NCBI RefSeq assembly: GCF_000178955.2
Contig: NC_016631.1
Span: forward strand, 4,154,001-4,218,000
DNA: 64,000 bases
Reading direction: 5' to 3'
DNA from: Granulicella mallensis MP5ACTX8
Lineage (GTDB): Bacteria > Acidobacteriota > Terriglobia > Terriglobales > Acidobacteriaceae
The notes beneath the pieces were generated by a model, which did no database searches, was not told where the DNA came from, and worked only from the letters and a program-made list of their open reading frames with translations. Every line of letters starts with the position of its first letter. The first letter of the stretch is position 1. Both the position numbers and the translations under genes were made by a program. Below are positions 1-8,548 of the stretch, piece after piece.

Positions 1-1234
1 ACGCCAGGGCAGATGGATCCAATAACAACCAATCATCGTTAGAACTCCCGTAGGGATTGACGCGAAAACCATCCCTATAAAGCATGAGCCCACCGCCCCA
101 CTGTTCAACTAGCCGGGACACAGTCCGTCGATCACCGACACCTTCGACCGCCGCTAAGATTCGGCGGTTGTACCAGTACCACTCAAATTTGACGCTTCCG
201 AGCGACAGGAGCACATCAACGTCAAGTGATCCGGAGAAACTCTCGATGTCGACTTCTCGATAGTGAAAATTACGCTCCTCATCTCGCAAGTCATATGTGA
301 TCTTGCCGATTATCTCGCATGTCCGCGTGGCCCTATCAACCTTAAACTCTCCCTTACAACGCGCATGAGCCGCATCCAAGAGGTCTCTACTGATGCTGCG
401 GATGGTAATCGGAGTGTTATTGAACTTTACGTCGACAGGGAATCTGGAGGCCCGCGCAAATGGATCTGTAAGACGAGAAAAATCTTCAACGGCAATTTTC
501 CGAAGTTTATCCTCGTCCCAAGCTGAGTTCAGCGCGCTGATCCGGATGACGGTACCGCTCTGCACATTCGACTCTTTGCGCTTTCCTCTTTCAGGTGCGA
601 CTTCTACTTCCTCTAAAAGGGTATCCGAATCATGACTGAATGCTCTCCAGTCAATGCTCAGGCGATTCCATCGACTTTCGCCACTCTTGGTCGACAGTAC
701 TTCCAGGCGTTCCCCGAGCCTCATCGAGGATAAACGACCAATTCCTTTTTCTCCCAGGAAAGGGCGGTCTCCCAGAGCGACAGGAGCACCTCTCATTCGC
801 TGCCGAGATCGTGTTCCTACAGTGAGAAAGATCTCGGATAAATCTTCCAGAGACATTCCGTGTCCGGAATCAGATATCGTTGCGTAGTTCAAATCCTCAA
901 GAAGGATCCGAACTTCTTCGAGCGTTTGGCAGGTGTCGAAATCGACGGATTTGAGTCCTGCTTCGTTCGCAATAAATTGCAACTGCTCTTTCAACGCCTC
1001 GAACTTCTTGGCTATTTCAGATGCAGTCTCTTTCTTTTCTGGCGCAGCCTCTTCAATGAGCTTCATTCCGCGCTGGTATTCGAGGTATGGGACTGGACAT
1101 TTCAGTTGCACATCAACGCGAGGCGACTTTGCGTCAACTGCATTCTTGATCAGCTCGTAGAATGCAATACCGTCGGAGCTGATAAGTTCAGCTCCGAGCT
1201 GCAGGATCGTTCGTGCTTGAATTCGAAAAGCCAT
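1..1234 (-). CDS. GHKL-type ATPase (MORC/Hsp90-like), C-terminus outside the window
   Basis: I translated this by reading the minus strand; it runs open off the left edge with about 411 residues visible. The GHKL (Bergerat) ATP-binding fold is clear: an N box FYELIKNAVDA at residues 25-35 with the Mg-binding Asn31, a G1 box DSGHGMS at about 122-128, and a glycine-rich lid GEKGIGR at about 161-167. Between N and G1 boxes lies a charged, probably helical insert (about 55-115). No histidine-kinase phosphoacceptor region is visible before the ATPase domain, so it is unlikely to be a sensor kinase; MORC/Hsp90/MutL-like ATPases are the closer comparison. The gene starts 23 bases after the PAPS-reductase gene on the same strand, so it is probably the last or next gene of the phosphorothioation-like operon, perhaps an effector or DNA-remodelling subunit. 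That role is inference. Confidence 0.8.
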   Translation of the reverse strand, partial: MAFRIQARTILQLGAELISSDGIAFYELIKNAVDAKSPRVDVQLKCPVPYLEYQRGMKLIEEAAPEKKETASEIAKKFEALKEQLQFIANEAGLKSVDFDTCQTLEEVRILLEDLNYATISDSGHGMSLEDLSEIFLTVGTRSRQRMRGAPVALGDRPFLGEKGIGRLSSMRLGERLEVLSTKSGESRWNRLSIDWRAFSHDSDTLLEEVEVAPERGKRKESNVQSGTVIRISALNSAWDEDKLRKIAVEDFSRLTDPFARASRFPVDVKFNNTPITIRSISRDLLDAAHARCKGEFKVDRATRTCEIIGKITYDLRDEERNFHYREVDIESFSGSLDVDVLLSLGSVKFEWYWYNRRILAAVEGVGDRRTVSRLVEQWGGGLMLYRDGFRVNPYGSSNDDWLLLDPSALA

Positions 1235-1257
1235 GTCTAGGTGGTCGACTCACTGCG

Positions 1258-2064
1258 CTACAGCTGGCAGATTAAACAGCCTTGGGGTTCTTCTTCGGGT
1301 TCAGCATAGCCGAGGATCTGAACTAACTTCTGGTTAGGCAAATTCTTTCGCGCCCTCGCCCTAGAGACTTCCCAGTTATTGAGAATTTGTGCCATTCGCT
1401 CAGGCTGCTCCAATTCCGATAATGATTCGTTGCCATTCCAATAAAAGGTGTTGCCGTTTATGGAGTTCGGCGTTTCATAGGCCTTCGCCTCTTCAAACAG
1501 CTCCGGATAGTGTTCTTTGAGTCGGACCCATTCTATCTTTTGTTGGTAGAAGCAAAAAAAACAACCTGACCGGGTCCGACCCCATTCCGTATACTTCGGG
1601 AACCCGAGACCTGACTCCTCCAGAATCCGATGGATATCCGCGAGGACCAATCCATCCCTTTGAAATGGATAGATCGGCGTGATGTTCTTTTTATGGCTGA
1701 TATAACCTGTTCGATCCTCATCAGCACGTAATCCAATGTAATTTAGGACGTCATCTTCTCCTATGTATCGCTCGAACGGCTTGAGCTTCAACATGCGAGT
1801 GCACCACCGCCGATGATTCGAGGGAATCATATTTCCATAGATCTTCAGCCAGTTGTCGAACGATCGTTCCGAGGTGGTCTTGGTGATCGGCTTACCAAGG
1901 ATAGCCTCGAGGCGGTGAAGGTACTCATAGGTTTCCGGCAGTTCTTTATCGGTGTCGTGGAAGATGTATTCCATCTCCGGGACTTCGTCTCTCATATAGA
2001 CGGCTAACGCAGCGCTATCTTTTCCGCCCGACAAACTCAGGACGTGACGAATTGCCTCACTCAT
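1258..2064 (-). CDS. PAPS-reductase/ATP-pyrophosphatase family protein, SspD/DndC-like
   Basis: 268 residues. The N-terminus carries the PP-loop SGGKDS (residues 12-17) that binds ATP in adenylating thiolation enzymes. Cysteines are placed as in DNA-sulfur-modification relatives: RWC at 88, GCFFCF with Cys168 and Cys171, and a terminal CLIC pair (263, 266), which could hold an iron-sulfur cluster or carry persulfide sulfur. In DndC and SspD, proteins of this family activate the DNA backbone for replacement of a non-bridging oxygen by sulfur. The start overlaps the stop of the upstream gene by 4 bases (ATGA), implying translational coupling. Neighbours (DUF4007, large ATPase, DGQHR protein) favour a phosphorothioation role over assimilatory sulfate reduction, since no other cysteine-synthesis gene is near. 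Family assignment is firm; the SspD label is by context. Confidence 0.88.
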   Translation of the reverse strand: MSEAIRHVLSLSGGKDSAALAVYMRDEVPEMEYIFHDTDKELPETYEYLHRLEAILGKPITKTTSERSFDNWLKIYGNMIPSNHRRWCTRMLKLKPFERYIGEDDVLNYIGLRADEDRTGYISHKKNITPIYPFQRDGLVLADIHRILEESGLGFPKYTEWGRTRSGCFFCFYQQKIEWVRLKEHYPELFEEAKAYETPNSINGNTFYWNGNESLSELEQPERMAQILNNWEVSRARARKNLPNQKLVQILGYAEPEEEPQGCLICQL

Positions 2065-3794
2065 GCTTTTACCACCTGTGTTTGGAAGACTTTCCAGAAT
2101 GCCTGCGCTAACGCCGCTTCACCGCGCGCTTTCGAGCCGCCGATAAGATCGAGTATTTGCGATTCAAGGTCCTCGACCGCCGACTTCTCTCTGCTCGTCA
2201 GAAAGATCACCCTTTCTAACTCTGTCCCGTCACCATTGGTAATCGCTACGCGAAAAGCTTCGGAGCTTGACGTCTGCGAGTCTTTCGAGAACGCAAGACT
2301 TTCTACTCGCAGAAAACTACTTGCAAGTTGACTGAACTCGCGCTCAAAAATTTCAATATCACGGTCGAGCCACTTTGACGGTGGCTTCGAGCAAACCAGG
2401 CTAGCGAGGCCTTCCAGCCATTCTGAATCACCGAGATTGCTATCCGCTAACTGCAATAGGAATGCGCGAAGTCTCGGTTCGGTAGTCGAGACCAAAAGGT
2501 GTCTAGCCCGCTTCTTCACGGCCGTCCTGCCAAGTCGGAGACTTTCTACCTGGAGCGAGCTGCCCGCGTATTGGTCGATCCGCGTCAACAATCGAGGATA
2601 CGTTTCGCGCAAATCGTCTAAGGACGCCTTCAGTGCCATCACGAACGATTCGCTCTTTTCGCCGATGGCTTGGTCGGGCTTCAATGACAACGATGCGGGC
2701 AACGACTCAAATAGCAAAGTTGCAGGTTCGCGAGCATCAAGCAAGGCCTGCCGGACGTTACGACTATCCAAGTTGAGCAGCGCCGTCTTCTGAGAGAAGT
2801 GTGGCAGGCTGCTAGCGAACTGGCACAGCGGCCGAACGACATCGAGCAGCTCCACTCGATCGCGAGTCGACTGCGGAAGCTGGAGGATGCTGCTGAGCCG
2901 TCGAAACAGTTCTGTTCGGACTGAGCTCATTTCGTAGAACTGCAATTCGAAGGACGCAGGCTCCTTCAGGATGCGCATGAACTCTTCTCCGGCCACATTC
3001 CGAAGGAACGAACCATTCTCGTAGAAGGCCAAATCCTGTTCGTAGATCTGGGCGAAGACAGCCAGCAGGAGATATCCGAGTCCTTCGCGGACACCGTAGG
3101 GCTCTTCGCGAATGCAGTCCATCAATGAAGACACACGAAGTCTTCGCCCCTTCGCATCGACAAGCACTTCGCGAATGCGTTGGAACGATGGCAAGACCCT
3201 GCAGACATCTTCTGACTCGTCGGGGACACGAAGCGTCCACCCTTCGCCCGTCGAAACGTGCAGATTGGATTCCACCAGCACTGATAGGTACATTGATACT
3301 TCCGGAGGCGTCTTGCCTTCGGCGAAGCCGAGTCTCGCGGCATTGGGCTTTTTGAAAACGCTTTCTATCAACCTCATTCGAGCTGCTGCCGCAGCCGAAC
3401 TCAACTGTCGTCGGTTCACCAGCTCGTTCTTGATCTTCGGAGCAAGTGGATACACTTCGTCGCAAATCTTGGACAGCTGTGCGAGGAGTTGCTTGCCGTT
3501 CTGGATCTTTAAGGGTTTGCCATTTGCAAACCACTTAAGATCCGTCGGCCGATCGGATTGTTGAAGGCCAACAAAGTCCAGCACGGTCTTTCTGAGAACG
3601 CTCTCCGCAGCCGCTAGCTGCCGGGTGACTTCTTCTGCTGCGTAGCGATCATGGTTGAGCTCGGGTGTGTTGTTCATCACCCAGTTCCATTGGCGGACTT
3701 GTTGTAGGGTCTTCGAGAGCACATTCAACGCTCTTGGAATTGCAACAAGGGTTAGCCGTGAAGCTTTTACTGCGCTTCGCTTGACACTCCGCAA
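2061..3794 (-). CDS. C-terminal half of a split SspC-like ATPase (frameshifted gene)
   Basis: 577 codons from the only available start, a TTG at 3794 with poor spacing to any ribosome-binding site, 28 bases inside the end of the upstream ATPase. No P-loop is present. It is helix-rich, with ELVNRRQLSSAAAAARMRLIE at about residues 127-147, a stretch of the kind I associate with the C-terminal half of large BrxC/DUF499-type ATPases. Extending the frame upstream of the TTG gives the natural-looking acidic run DTEEDREEALRSVKR, whereas the upstream ORF ends in an unlikely basic tail (RKRTEKRHCG). I therefore read 2061-5506 as one gene of roughly 1,150 codons broken near 3815-3825 by loss of one base. 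Alternatives are a sequencing error or a genuinely two-subunit protein. The following PAPS-reductase gene overlaps by 4 bases. Confidence 0.7.
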   Translation of the reverse strand: MRSVKRSAVKASRLTLVAIPRALNVLSKTLQQVRQWNWVMNNTPELNHDRYAAEEVTRQLAAAESVLRKTVLDFVGLQQSDRPTDLKWFANGKPLKIQNGKQLLAQLSKICDEVYPLAPKIKNELVNRRQLSSAAAAARMRLIESVFKKPNAARLGFAEGKTPPEVSMYLSVLVESNLHVSTGEGWTLRVPDESEDVCRVLPSFQRIREVLVDAKGRRLRVSSLMDCIREEPYGVREGLGYLLLAVFAQIYEQDLAFYENGSFLRNVAGEEFMRILKEPASFELQFYEMSSVRTELFRRLSSILQLPQSTRDRVELLDVVRPLCQFASSLPHFSQKTALLNLDSRNVRQALLDAREPATLLFESLPASLSLKPDQAIGEKSESFVMALKASLDDLRETYPRLLTRIDQYAGSSLQVESLRLGRTAVKKRARHLLVSTTEPRLRAFLLQLADSNLGDSEWLEGLASLVCSKPPSKWLDRDIEIFEREFSQLASSFLRVESLAFSKDSQTSSSEAFRVAITNGDGTELERVIFLTSREKSAVEDLESQILDLIGGSKARGEAALAQAFWKVFQTQVVKA

Positions 3795-5506
3795 TGCCTC
3801 TTCTCGGTCCTCTTCCGTGTCGCATAAACAATGACAACTCTGCCATCGCTTCCATTCTCTGGGGACTGTTGAATGGCTGTCCCCAGTGCGTTGGAATCTA
3901 CGTAACTAACAGAGAAATGGCGAAGGTTGCCTGTTTGGATGTAGTGGCGCCGCGCCACGATAGGACGCTCTTCCAAGTACTCGGATAGTAGGGTTGAGAC
4001 CTTCGAAATCGGACCTACCGCAGTTCGTGCGTCTTCATAGGCGCGTTCGAGATTGACGCTTGTGTGAGGCCAGAGACAGAAACCAGCGGACTCGCCCCTG
4101 TAATAGAGAATTCGCTTTTGCCGCTGCAATTTGTCCAGCGATCGCTTCCACCTTGGTATCCCAGCATCTCCGAGTCTCCAAGAAAGCTTCAACACTCCCG
4201 GAGAAGGCGCGAGCGACTGGGTATCAGCCAAGTTCAGCAATCCGACCAACTTGAGCAGTTCGAGATCTTCTGGCTCTGACGAGGAGAAGCTGTCTATGAC
4301 CGATTCGATCTGGCTCCAGTGGCTCCGGTAGCTTTGCAGGCCCAATCTGTGGCCGAACGTCGCCCTCGTGTAGTCGAAAAGATCATTGAGACGAAACCAT
4401 TCGCCAGACTTCAATGACCTGCTGGCGAACTCTTGCAGTCCGAATGGCTCGTTCGAAAGTAAGAAGCTGAAGAGAGACCGCTCATTCTGACCGAAACGAT
4501 GGAAGATCCGCACTAGAACCGGAATAACAGTGGGGTGAAGCGGATACAGACGGCGCGAAATCGCGATCAGCGACTTGTGGTTCGTTGAACTTCCAAACCA
4601 CCCGAGTGCGATCGCCCGCTCCATTTCGGCTTCTGCTGTAGACACCAACGCATGTGGCAGCTTTGACGCCTTAATGCTCAGCGCATCCGCGATCAGGACG
4701 CTCACCTGGTCCAACGGCTGCGAAAGCACAAGCTCGTCGAATCGCCCTGCGACCTTCTCCCACTCTTTCTGCGCAGCCTGGGAGAGAGTTTCCGAATAGC
4801 TGTTAAAGCCTTGGTGAAGCAATCCGACAACGTAAAGGGGCCGCTTCCCACTTCTCGCAGCCGCTTCCGCCAAGGCCTGGAGAAGGAAGACGTCTTGCTG
4901 GCCGGGGTTCAATGCCGAAAACTCGAGAGACTTGCCGAGCTCGTCAAGGATGATTAGTATCCCTTGGTACTTGCCACTACGGGCGGCGTATTCAGAGGCC
5001 CCGATTACGACATTGACCAAATCCGTAGTGTTGACCTCTACGCCGCCGAGTCGCCCTTGAAGAGTTTCGATTTGCTCCAGCACGTGAGGGACCGGGCCCT
5101 TACTGCGCATACCCGAGACCGACTTGTACAGGGCCGCCAGAAGCGTTTTTCCCAACGCTTCCCGGGCGCCGGTCACCAACACCGGCAATAGTTGTGCACC
5201 ACGGCTCGAACCGCCAAGCGCATGCTTCAACCTCGGCGGGAGTGAATTGGTGCCGCCACCCAAGAGATGTGCAAGCAGCAACGCGAACGACGACTTGCCT
5301 GCTCCGTAGTCCCCGGTAATTCGCCAAGCTCGTTGTGTCGAAGCAGAGCTCAACCCTGATTCAATTCTCGTCAGCATCTGCTTGAGGTCGGGGGTCAGCA
5401 CATAACCCTCGAGCGAAGTTGGATCGGCAAAATCCCTTTCGAGATTGACCGAACGGATATAGCGACTCTGAATGTCGAAAAGGCCAGCAATCGTGGGTTC
5501 AGGCAT
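3767..5506 (-). CDS. P-loop ATPase, SspC-like (N-terminal part of split gene)
   Basis: 579 codons. A Walker A motif GDYGAGKSS lies at residues 65-73 and a Walker B ILIILDE at about 183-189, followed by text typical of large STAND/AAA-like DNA-modification ATPases (BrxC, DUF499, SspC). In SspBCD systems SspC is the ATPase that partners the DUF4007 protein and SspD during single-strand phosphorothioation. The start overlaps the end of the DUF4007 gene by 8 bases, so the two are co-transcribed. The last dozen residues look out of frame: after VIVYAT the sequence turns basic and stops, while the minus-one frame continues into the next ORF without interruption. The ATPase class is clear; the SspC identity rests on gene order. 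Confidence 0.85.
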   Translation of the reverse strand: MPEPTIAGLFDIQSRYIRSVNLERDFADPTSLEGYVLTPDLKQMLTRIESGLSSASTQRAWRITGDYGAGKSSFALLLAHLLGGGTNSLPPRLKHALGGSSRGAQLLPVLVTGAREALGKTLLAALYKSVSGMRSKGPVPHVLEQIETLQGRLGGVEVNTTDLVNVVIGASEYAARSGKYQGILIILDELGKSLEFSALNPGQQDVFLLQALAEAAARSGKRPLYVVGLLHQGFNSYSETLSQAAQKEWEKVAGRFDELVLSQPLDQVSVLIADALSIKASKLPHALVSTAEAEMERAIALGWFGSSTNHKSLIAISRRLYPLHPTVIPVLVRIFHRFGQNERSLFSFLLSNEPFGLQEFASRSLKSGEWFRLNDLFDYTRATFGHRLGLQSYRSHWSQIESVIDSFSSSEPEDLELLKLVGLLNLADTQSLAPSPGVLKLSWRLGDAGIPRWKRSLDKLQRQKRILYYRGESAGFCLWPHTSVNLERAYEDARTAVGPISKVSTLLSEYLEERPIVARRHYIQTGNLRHFSVSYVDSNALGTAIQQSPENGSDGRVVIVYATRKRTEKRHCGVSSEAQ

Positions 5507-6488
5507 AGACTGGCTCTCCTTCGTAGACAGACGCGAGCAATCTCGTATGACTAGGGCCTACGCGGATCAGCTGAGACAGCGCCGCCGACTCCTTGTAATC
5601 GAATAAACCCTTGGAATCTTCCTTGATTGTGAGGAGGCGCTCGCGAATGTCCGCCTCGGGAAGCTTGAAAAGTTGTCCTACACTTCCCGTCTTGACGGTA
5701 ATGTCCCGGATCGACAGCGTCTCCTCGGATGCGGCCCGGGTCCGCCAGTAGTCCTCAATGCAATAGATGAAGAGCTCCGGACTGATTGAAGTCTTCGCGT
5801 CTCGATTGAACGCATAAACGGACTCGAGTCGGCCGCCATCCCCCGAACGCTTTTCCCCTATCTTTCGGATTAGGTCTAACTCGACGAGCGGGCTGTCCAA
5901 ATTTTCTTCCCGAACATCCCCCTTGGCGCTTCGGGTCGGAATGTAAGTGTGAAGGAACGTATCGAAGTGCTGTGCCAACGTGACTTCCGACAATTCCTTC
6001 TCCATCCGAGCTGCTTCCTGCTTGAACGTCGCGAGAACCTCGCTCCGAATGATGTCTGATCGCTGCCACCGGTTCAACAGAAACTCCCATGCGAATAACG
6101 GTTCCGTCGCGTTTGAGGCGATTTTCCAGTGGATCAACCACAAAGTCTGAATGTCCTCTAAGTACGGATCGTGTCCTTCCGACTCAGATAGGAGCTCCCG
6201 CCCAAAGTCAGTAATGGTCAATCCCTTCTGGTCTGGAGCCGCGATTCCTGCAGCTTGAACCCAGAAGCGAATCGCCTTAACCATGTTCTTACCGACCCCG
6301 AGACGAACCATCGCTCGCTCGTCATCGCTAAACAGGGCCGCGTTAGACGTCAATTCGACGACTGCCTTCGGCAACCATGAATAGCGAAAAGGGAAGGTCT
6401 CATGACCGGAATAGCGATAGGCGGGTCGCGTTCGATCCTCACGCTCAGATGCGCCGGTGGAAGAGGCGCTGGGGATCACTTTCTTCAT
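5499..6488 (-). CDS. DUF4007 family protein, SspB-like
   Basis: 329 residues. The N-terminal signature YSGHETFPFRYSWLPKA (residues 26-42) followed by RLGVGKNMVKAIRFW (62-76) is the hallmark of DUF4007. SspB of the SspABCD phosphorothioation system is a DUF4007 protein reported to nick DNA. The N-terminal 20 residues are polar and probably disordered. The gene leads a tight block with the ATPase (8-base overlap) and the PAPS-reductase, which is the SspB-C-D order. About 208 bases without a convincing reading frame separate it from the DndB-like gene upstream (6489-6696), so a promoter for the BCD block probably lies there; I could not pick out a specific one. Family call is strong, nickase activity is inferred from SspB. 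Confidence 0.88.
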   Translation of the reverse strand: MKKVIPSASSTGASEREDRTRPAYRYSGHETFPFRYSWLPKAVVELTSNAALFSDDERAMVRLGVGKNMVKAIRFWVQAAGIAAPDQKGLTITDFGRELLSESEGHDPYLEDIQTLWLIHWKIASNATEPLFAWEFLLNRWQRSDIIRSEVLATFKQEAARMEKELSEVTLAQHFDTFLHTYIPTRSAKGDVREENLDSPLVELDLIRKIGEKRSGDGGRLESVYAFNRDAKTSISPELFIYCIEDYWRTRAASEETLSIRDITVKTGSVGQLFKLPEADIRERLLTIKEDSKGLFDYKESAALSQLIRVGPSHTRLLASVYEGEPVYA

Positions 6489-6696
6489 AATTCATCATCG
6501 TGGATTTAAAGGGTCTGGTCAACGCAATTTGCACAATCGCTGGTGCATGCGTTTGCTTGGCGAGACTGCGCCAGAAGTCGAGCAAACTCTTCTTATTCAA
6601 CCACTTGGAACGGCTACAACCGAATCGAGCCGGGAAATGAATCGTAACGGGATCGCCGAACCGAGCGAGTTCCTGTCATCAGCGGCGATCAGTCGG

Positions 6697-7965
6697 CTAG
6701 GTCCAACGCTCGATAGATGTGTCTGCCATGGCTCGATTGAGCATTCCGGCAAGATTTGCCCGCACCTTGTCCACGGTTTGCTTGACTTCGGGGAGCTCGC
6801 CTCCTAGCCCGTACAAAAGTATGTGCCGGGCGACGTTTTGCCGTTCCGTATCCGTAATCATGATTCCATTTATGGGATCCCAGATCAGTCCTACCCACGG
6901 ATTCTTCTCGATTTCGAGCGGCGCTTTGCGCAACCGCTCCACGATTACCTTTGTTGCTACTCCCTGATCAAGAAGCAAGCGACACACCCACAAAATCATT
7001 GTCACCCCTATTGGGCGAAAGACTAGATGCCCACCATTGTTGTTCCGATACTTTCGGGCAACGTGGTCCTCGGGTGTAGAACTCCCTAGCTCTTGAAGGG
7101 GTGTTAGCGCTTGCGTCAGAACGTCCCAAATTCCCACAGCAGATTTATAGAACTGATCTATTTCTTCCTCCTTGGGTCGTCGCTTCTTCTTGTCTCTCCA
7201 AGAACTCTCCGCCACGCTCTTCGGTCGGAGGAAGTGGTCTAGCCCGTCATAAAGCGCCGTGACCGTACTGAGATGTTCAGCATCGCTTTTGGGAATAGAA
7301 TTTCCCTTTTTCAGAGAGATGAAGTCATGAAGAAGAGGATAGTCATCGACAAGCCGACGTGCCACGATCGCCACAACGTCATCTTCGTCGAGAGCTATGA
7401 TCTCCATCTTTGACACAGGTTTCGCATAGCGATTCAGTGTAGAGAACAGGCGACGTGTGCGCTGTTGTCCCGCGCTATCCTTCGCGTGTCCGATCAACAG
7501 AACACAAACCTCTTCACGCGCCAAGTTCTCGTCCGTCTCCAATGCTTGCTTGATCGCAGCAACACGATGCTGGCCATCGATTGCAAAAAGAACCTCGCTT
7601 CCATCAAGCGTGAGAACCCCGAGCGTTCCTTCCGCTGGTGCGCCCGCCGGCAGCTTCTTGCGACCGACATCAAAACTTAGCTCTGCCCATTGCGGACTCC
7701 CGCCATACACGCCGAGAACTATTGAGTTGAAGAAACGTTGAGGCTGCGTCAACAGATAGTCTTTGATTGAGGCAGAATGAATCGATGCGTCAACCTGCCT
7801 CTGTATCCAGTCGCCCAATCGTTGACTCTTGTGGACATCTTGAACCATTGATACGCGATTCGCTATGTCCTTCATCGACATCAAAGCCGAGTAATAAATC
7901 CAGTCTCCCATGTGTCCTCTCAGTGCTGGGAGCGCCACCATTTGGGTCGTCTTATCTAAAGGCAT
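6697..7965 (-). CDS. DGQHR-domain protein, DndB-like
   Basis: 422 residues from an ATG at 7965, preceded by GGAGGG six bases upstream; an in-frame TTG two codons earlier is less likely. The DGQHR motif occurs at about residues 130-134 within LFAIDGQHRVAAI. This motif defines DndB, a repressor/regulator of dnd operons, and is also present in the N-terminal part of SspE, which senses phosphorothioates. The protein has no HNH (DUF1524) C-terminus of the SspE kind, so DndB is the better match. It could act as an autoregulator or as a phosphorothioate/DNA-binding recognition subunit for the adjoining GIY-YIG protein, whose stop lies 14 bases inside this gene. Family placement is good; role is inference. 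Confidence 0.82.
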   Translation of the reverse strand: MPLDKTTQMVALPALRGHMGDWIYYSALMSMKDIANRVSMVQDVHKSQRLGDWIQRQVDASIHSASIKDYLLTQPQRFFNSIVLGVYGGSPQWAELSFDVGRKKLPAGAPAEGTLGVLTLDGSEVLFAIDGQHRVAAIKQALETDENLAREEVCVLLIGHAKDSAGQQRTRRLFSTLNRYAKPVSKMEIIALDEDDVVAIVARRLVDDYPLLHDFISLKKGNSIPKSDAEHLSTVTALYDGLDHFLRPKSVAESSWRDKKKRRPKEEEIDQFYKSAVGIWDVLTQALTPLQELGSSTPEDHVARKYRNNNGGHLVFRPIGVTMILWVCRLLLDQGVATKVIVERLRKAPLEIEKNPWVGLIWDPINGIMITDTERQNVARHILLYGLGGELPEVKQTVDKVRANLAGMLNRAMADTSIERWT

Positions 7966-8455
7966 TAACAACCCTCCGAATCTTTGCCGGAAGCTGACGA
8001 TTCACCGTAGGTACGAGAGCTGCGATGAGACGCTCTTCGAACATAGCGGGTTTCGAGGGAGGTTTCATCTCAACATAAGCAAAATGGAGGAATCCCTCGT
8101 ATTTGTTCAACCATACAGCGACAACCGGCCGGCCCTGTAACGGATCCGCGGCTTGCTGTAAATAGTGAGCGTATCGATCGCGTATCGAGGTATCGGCCTT
8201 GCCAACATAAATCAAAATGCCATGCTCTAAACCAAATGGAATCATAGGCTTGATGAGGAATGCGTACACGCCAGGAGATTGCGGAATGTTTTTTGCATTC
8301 CCCTTAGAAAAGGGCGCGACGCTCCAGGTAACGGGGTCGGCCTTTCGCGTCCTGTGCTTCTTCCAGAGCGTGGGCCACAGAATGATTTCTTTCTTGTAGA
8401 AAGCCCCTTCTTCAACTAGATCGAAGAACTCCTTTTTCGCTACCGTCGATGACAT
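7952..8455 (-). CDS. GIY-YIG nuclease-like protein
   Basis: 167 residues. The C-terminal two thirds match the GIY-YIG fold in order: GVY at 62-64, a strand ending YVG at 83-85, the catalytic-type Arg in SIRDRY at 92, Glu140 in MFEERLIAAL as the metal ligand, and a late VNRQL. The motif is GVY/YVG instead of GIY/YIG, a common variation, and all polar catalytic positions appear present. The first 60 residues are an extension of unknown function with several Trp residues. It is translationally coupled to the DndB-like gene (14-base overlap), suggesting a nuclease directed by a DGQHR reader, which would be an unusual effector for a phosphorothioation system. An alternative is a stand-alone homing-type or repair nuclease carried by the island. 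Confidence 0.75.
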   Translation of the reverse strand: MSSTVAKKEFFDLVEEGAFYKKEIILWPTLWKKHRTRKADPVTWSVAPFSKGNAKNIPQSPGVYAFLIKPMIPFGLEHGILIYVGKADTSIRDRYAHYLQQAADPLQGRPVVAVWLNKYEGFLHFAYVEMKPPSKPAMFEERLIAALVPTVNRQLPAKIRRVVNAFR

Positions 8456-8548
8456 GCGGAGAAGTTTACCTCAGGCAACTATCGGCTCTGTCGCTGCTAC
8501 CACAATTGCGATCTTGGACACACACAGACCATCAAGTCCAGACTCCTC

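Noticed and set aside
860..1240. Plus-strand frames in the first 1.2 kb
   Set aside because: The minus strand here encodes a clear GHKL ATPase open to the window edge; the plus-strand frames are its shadows.
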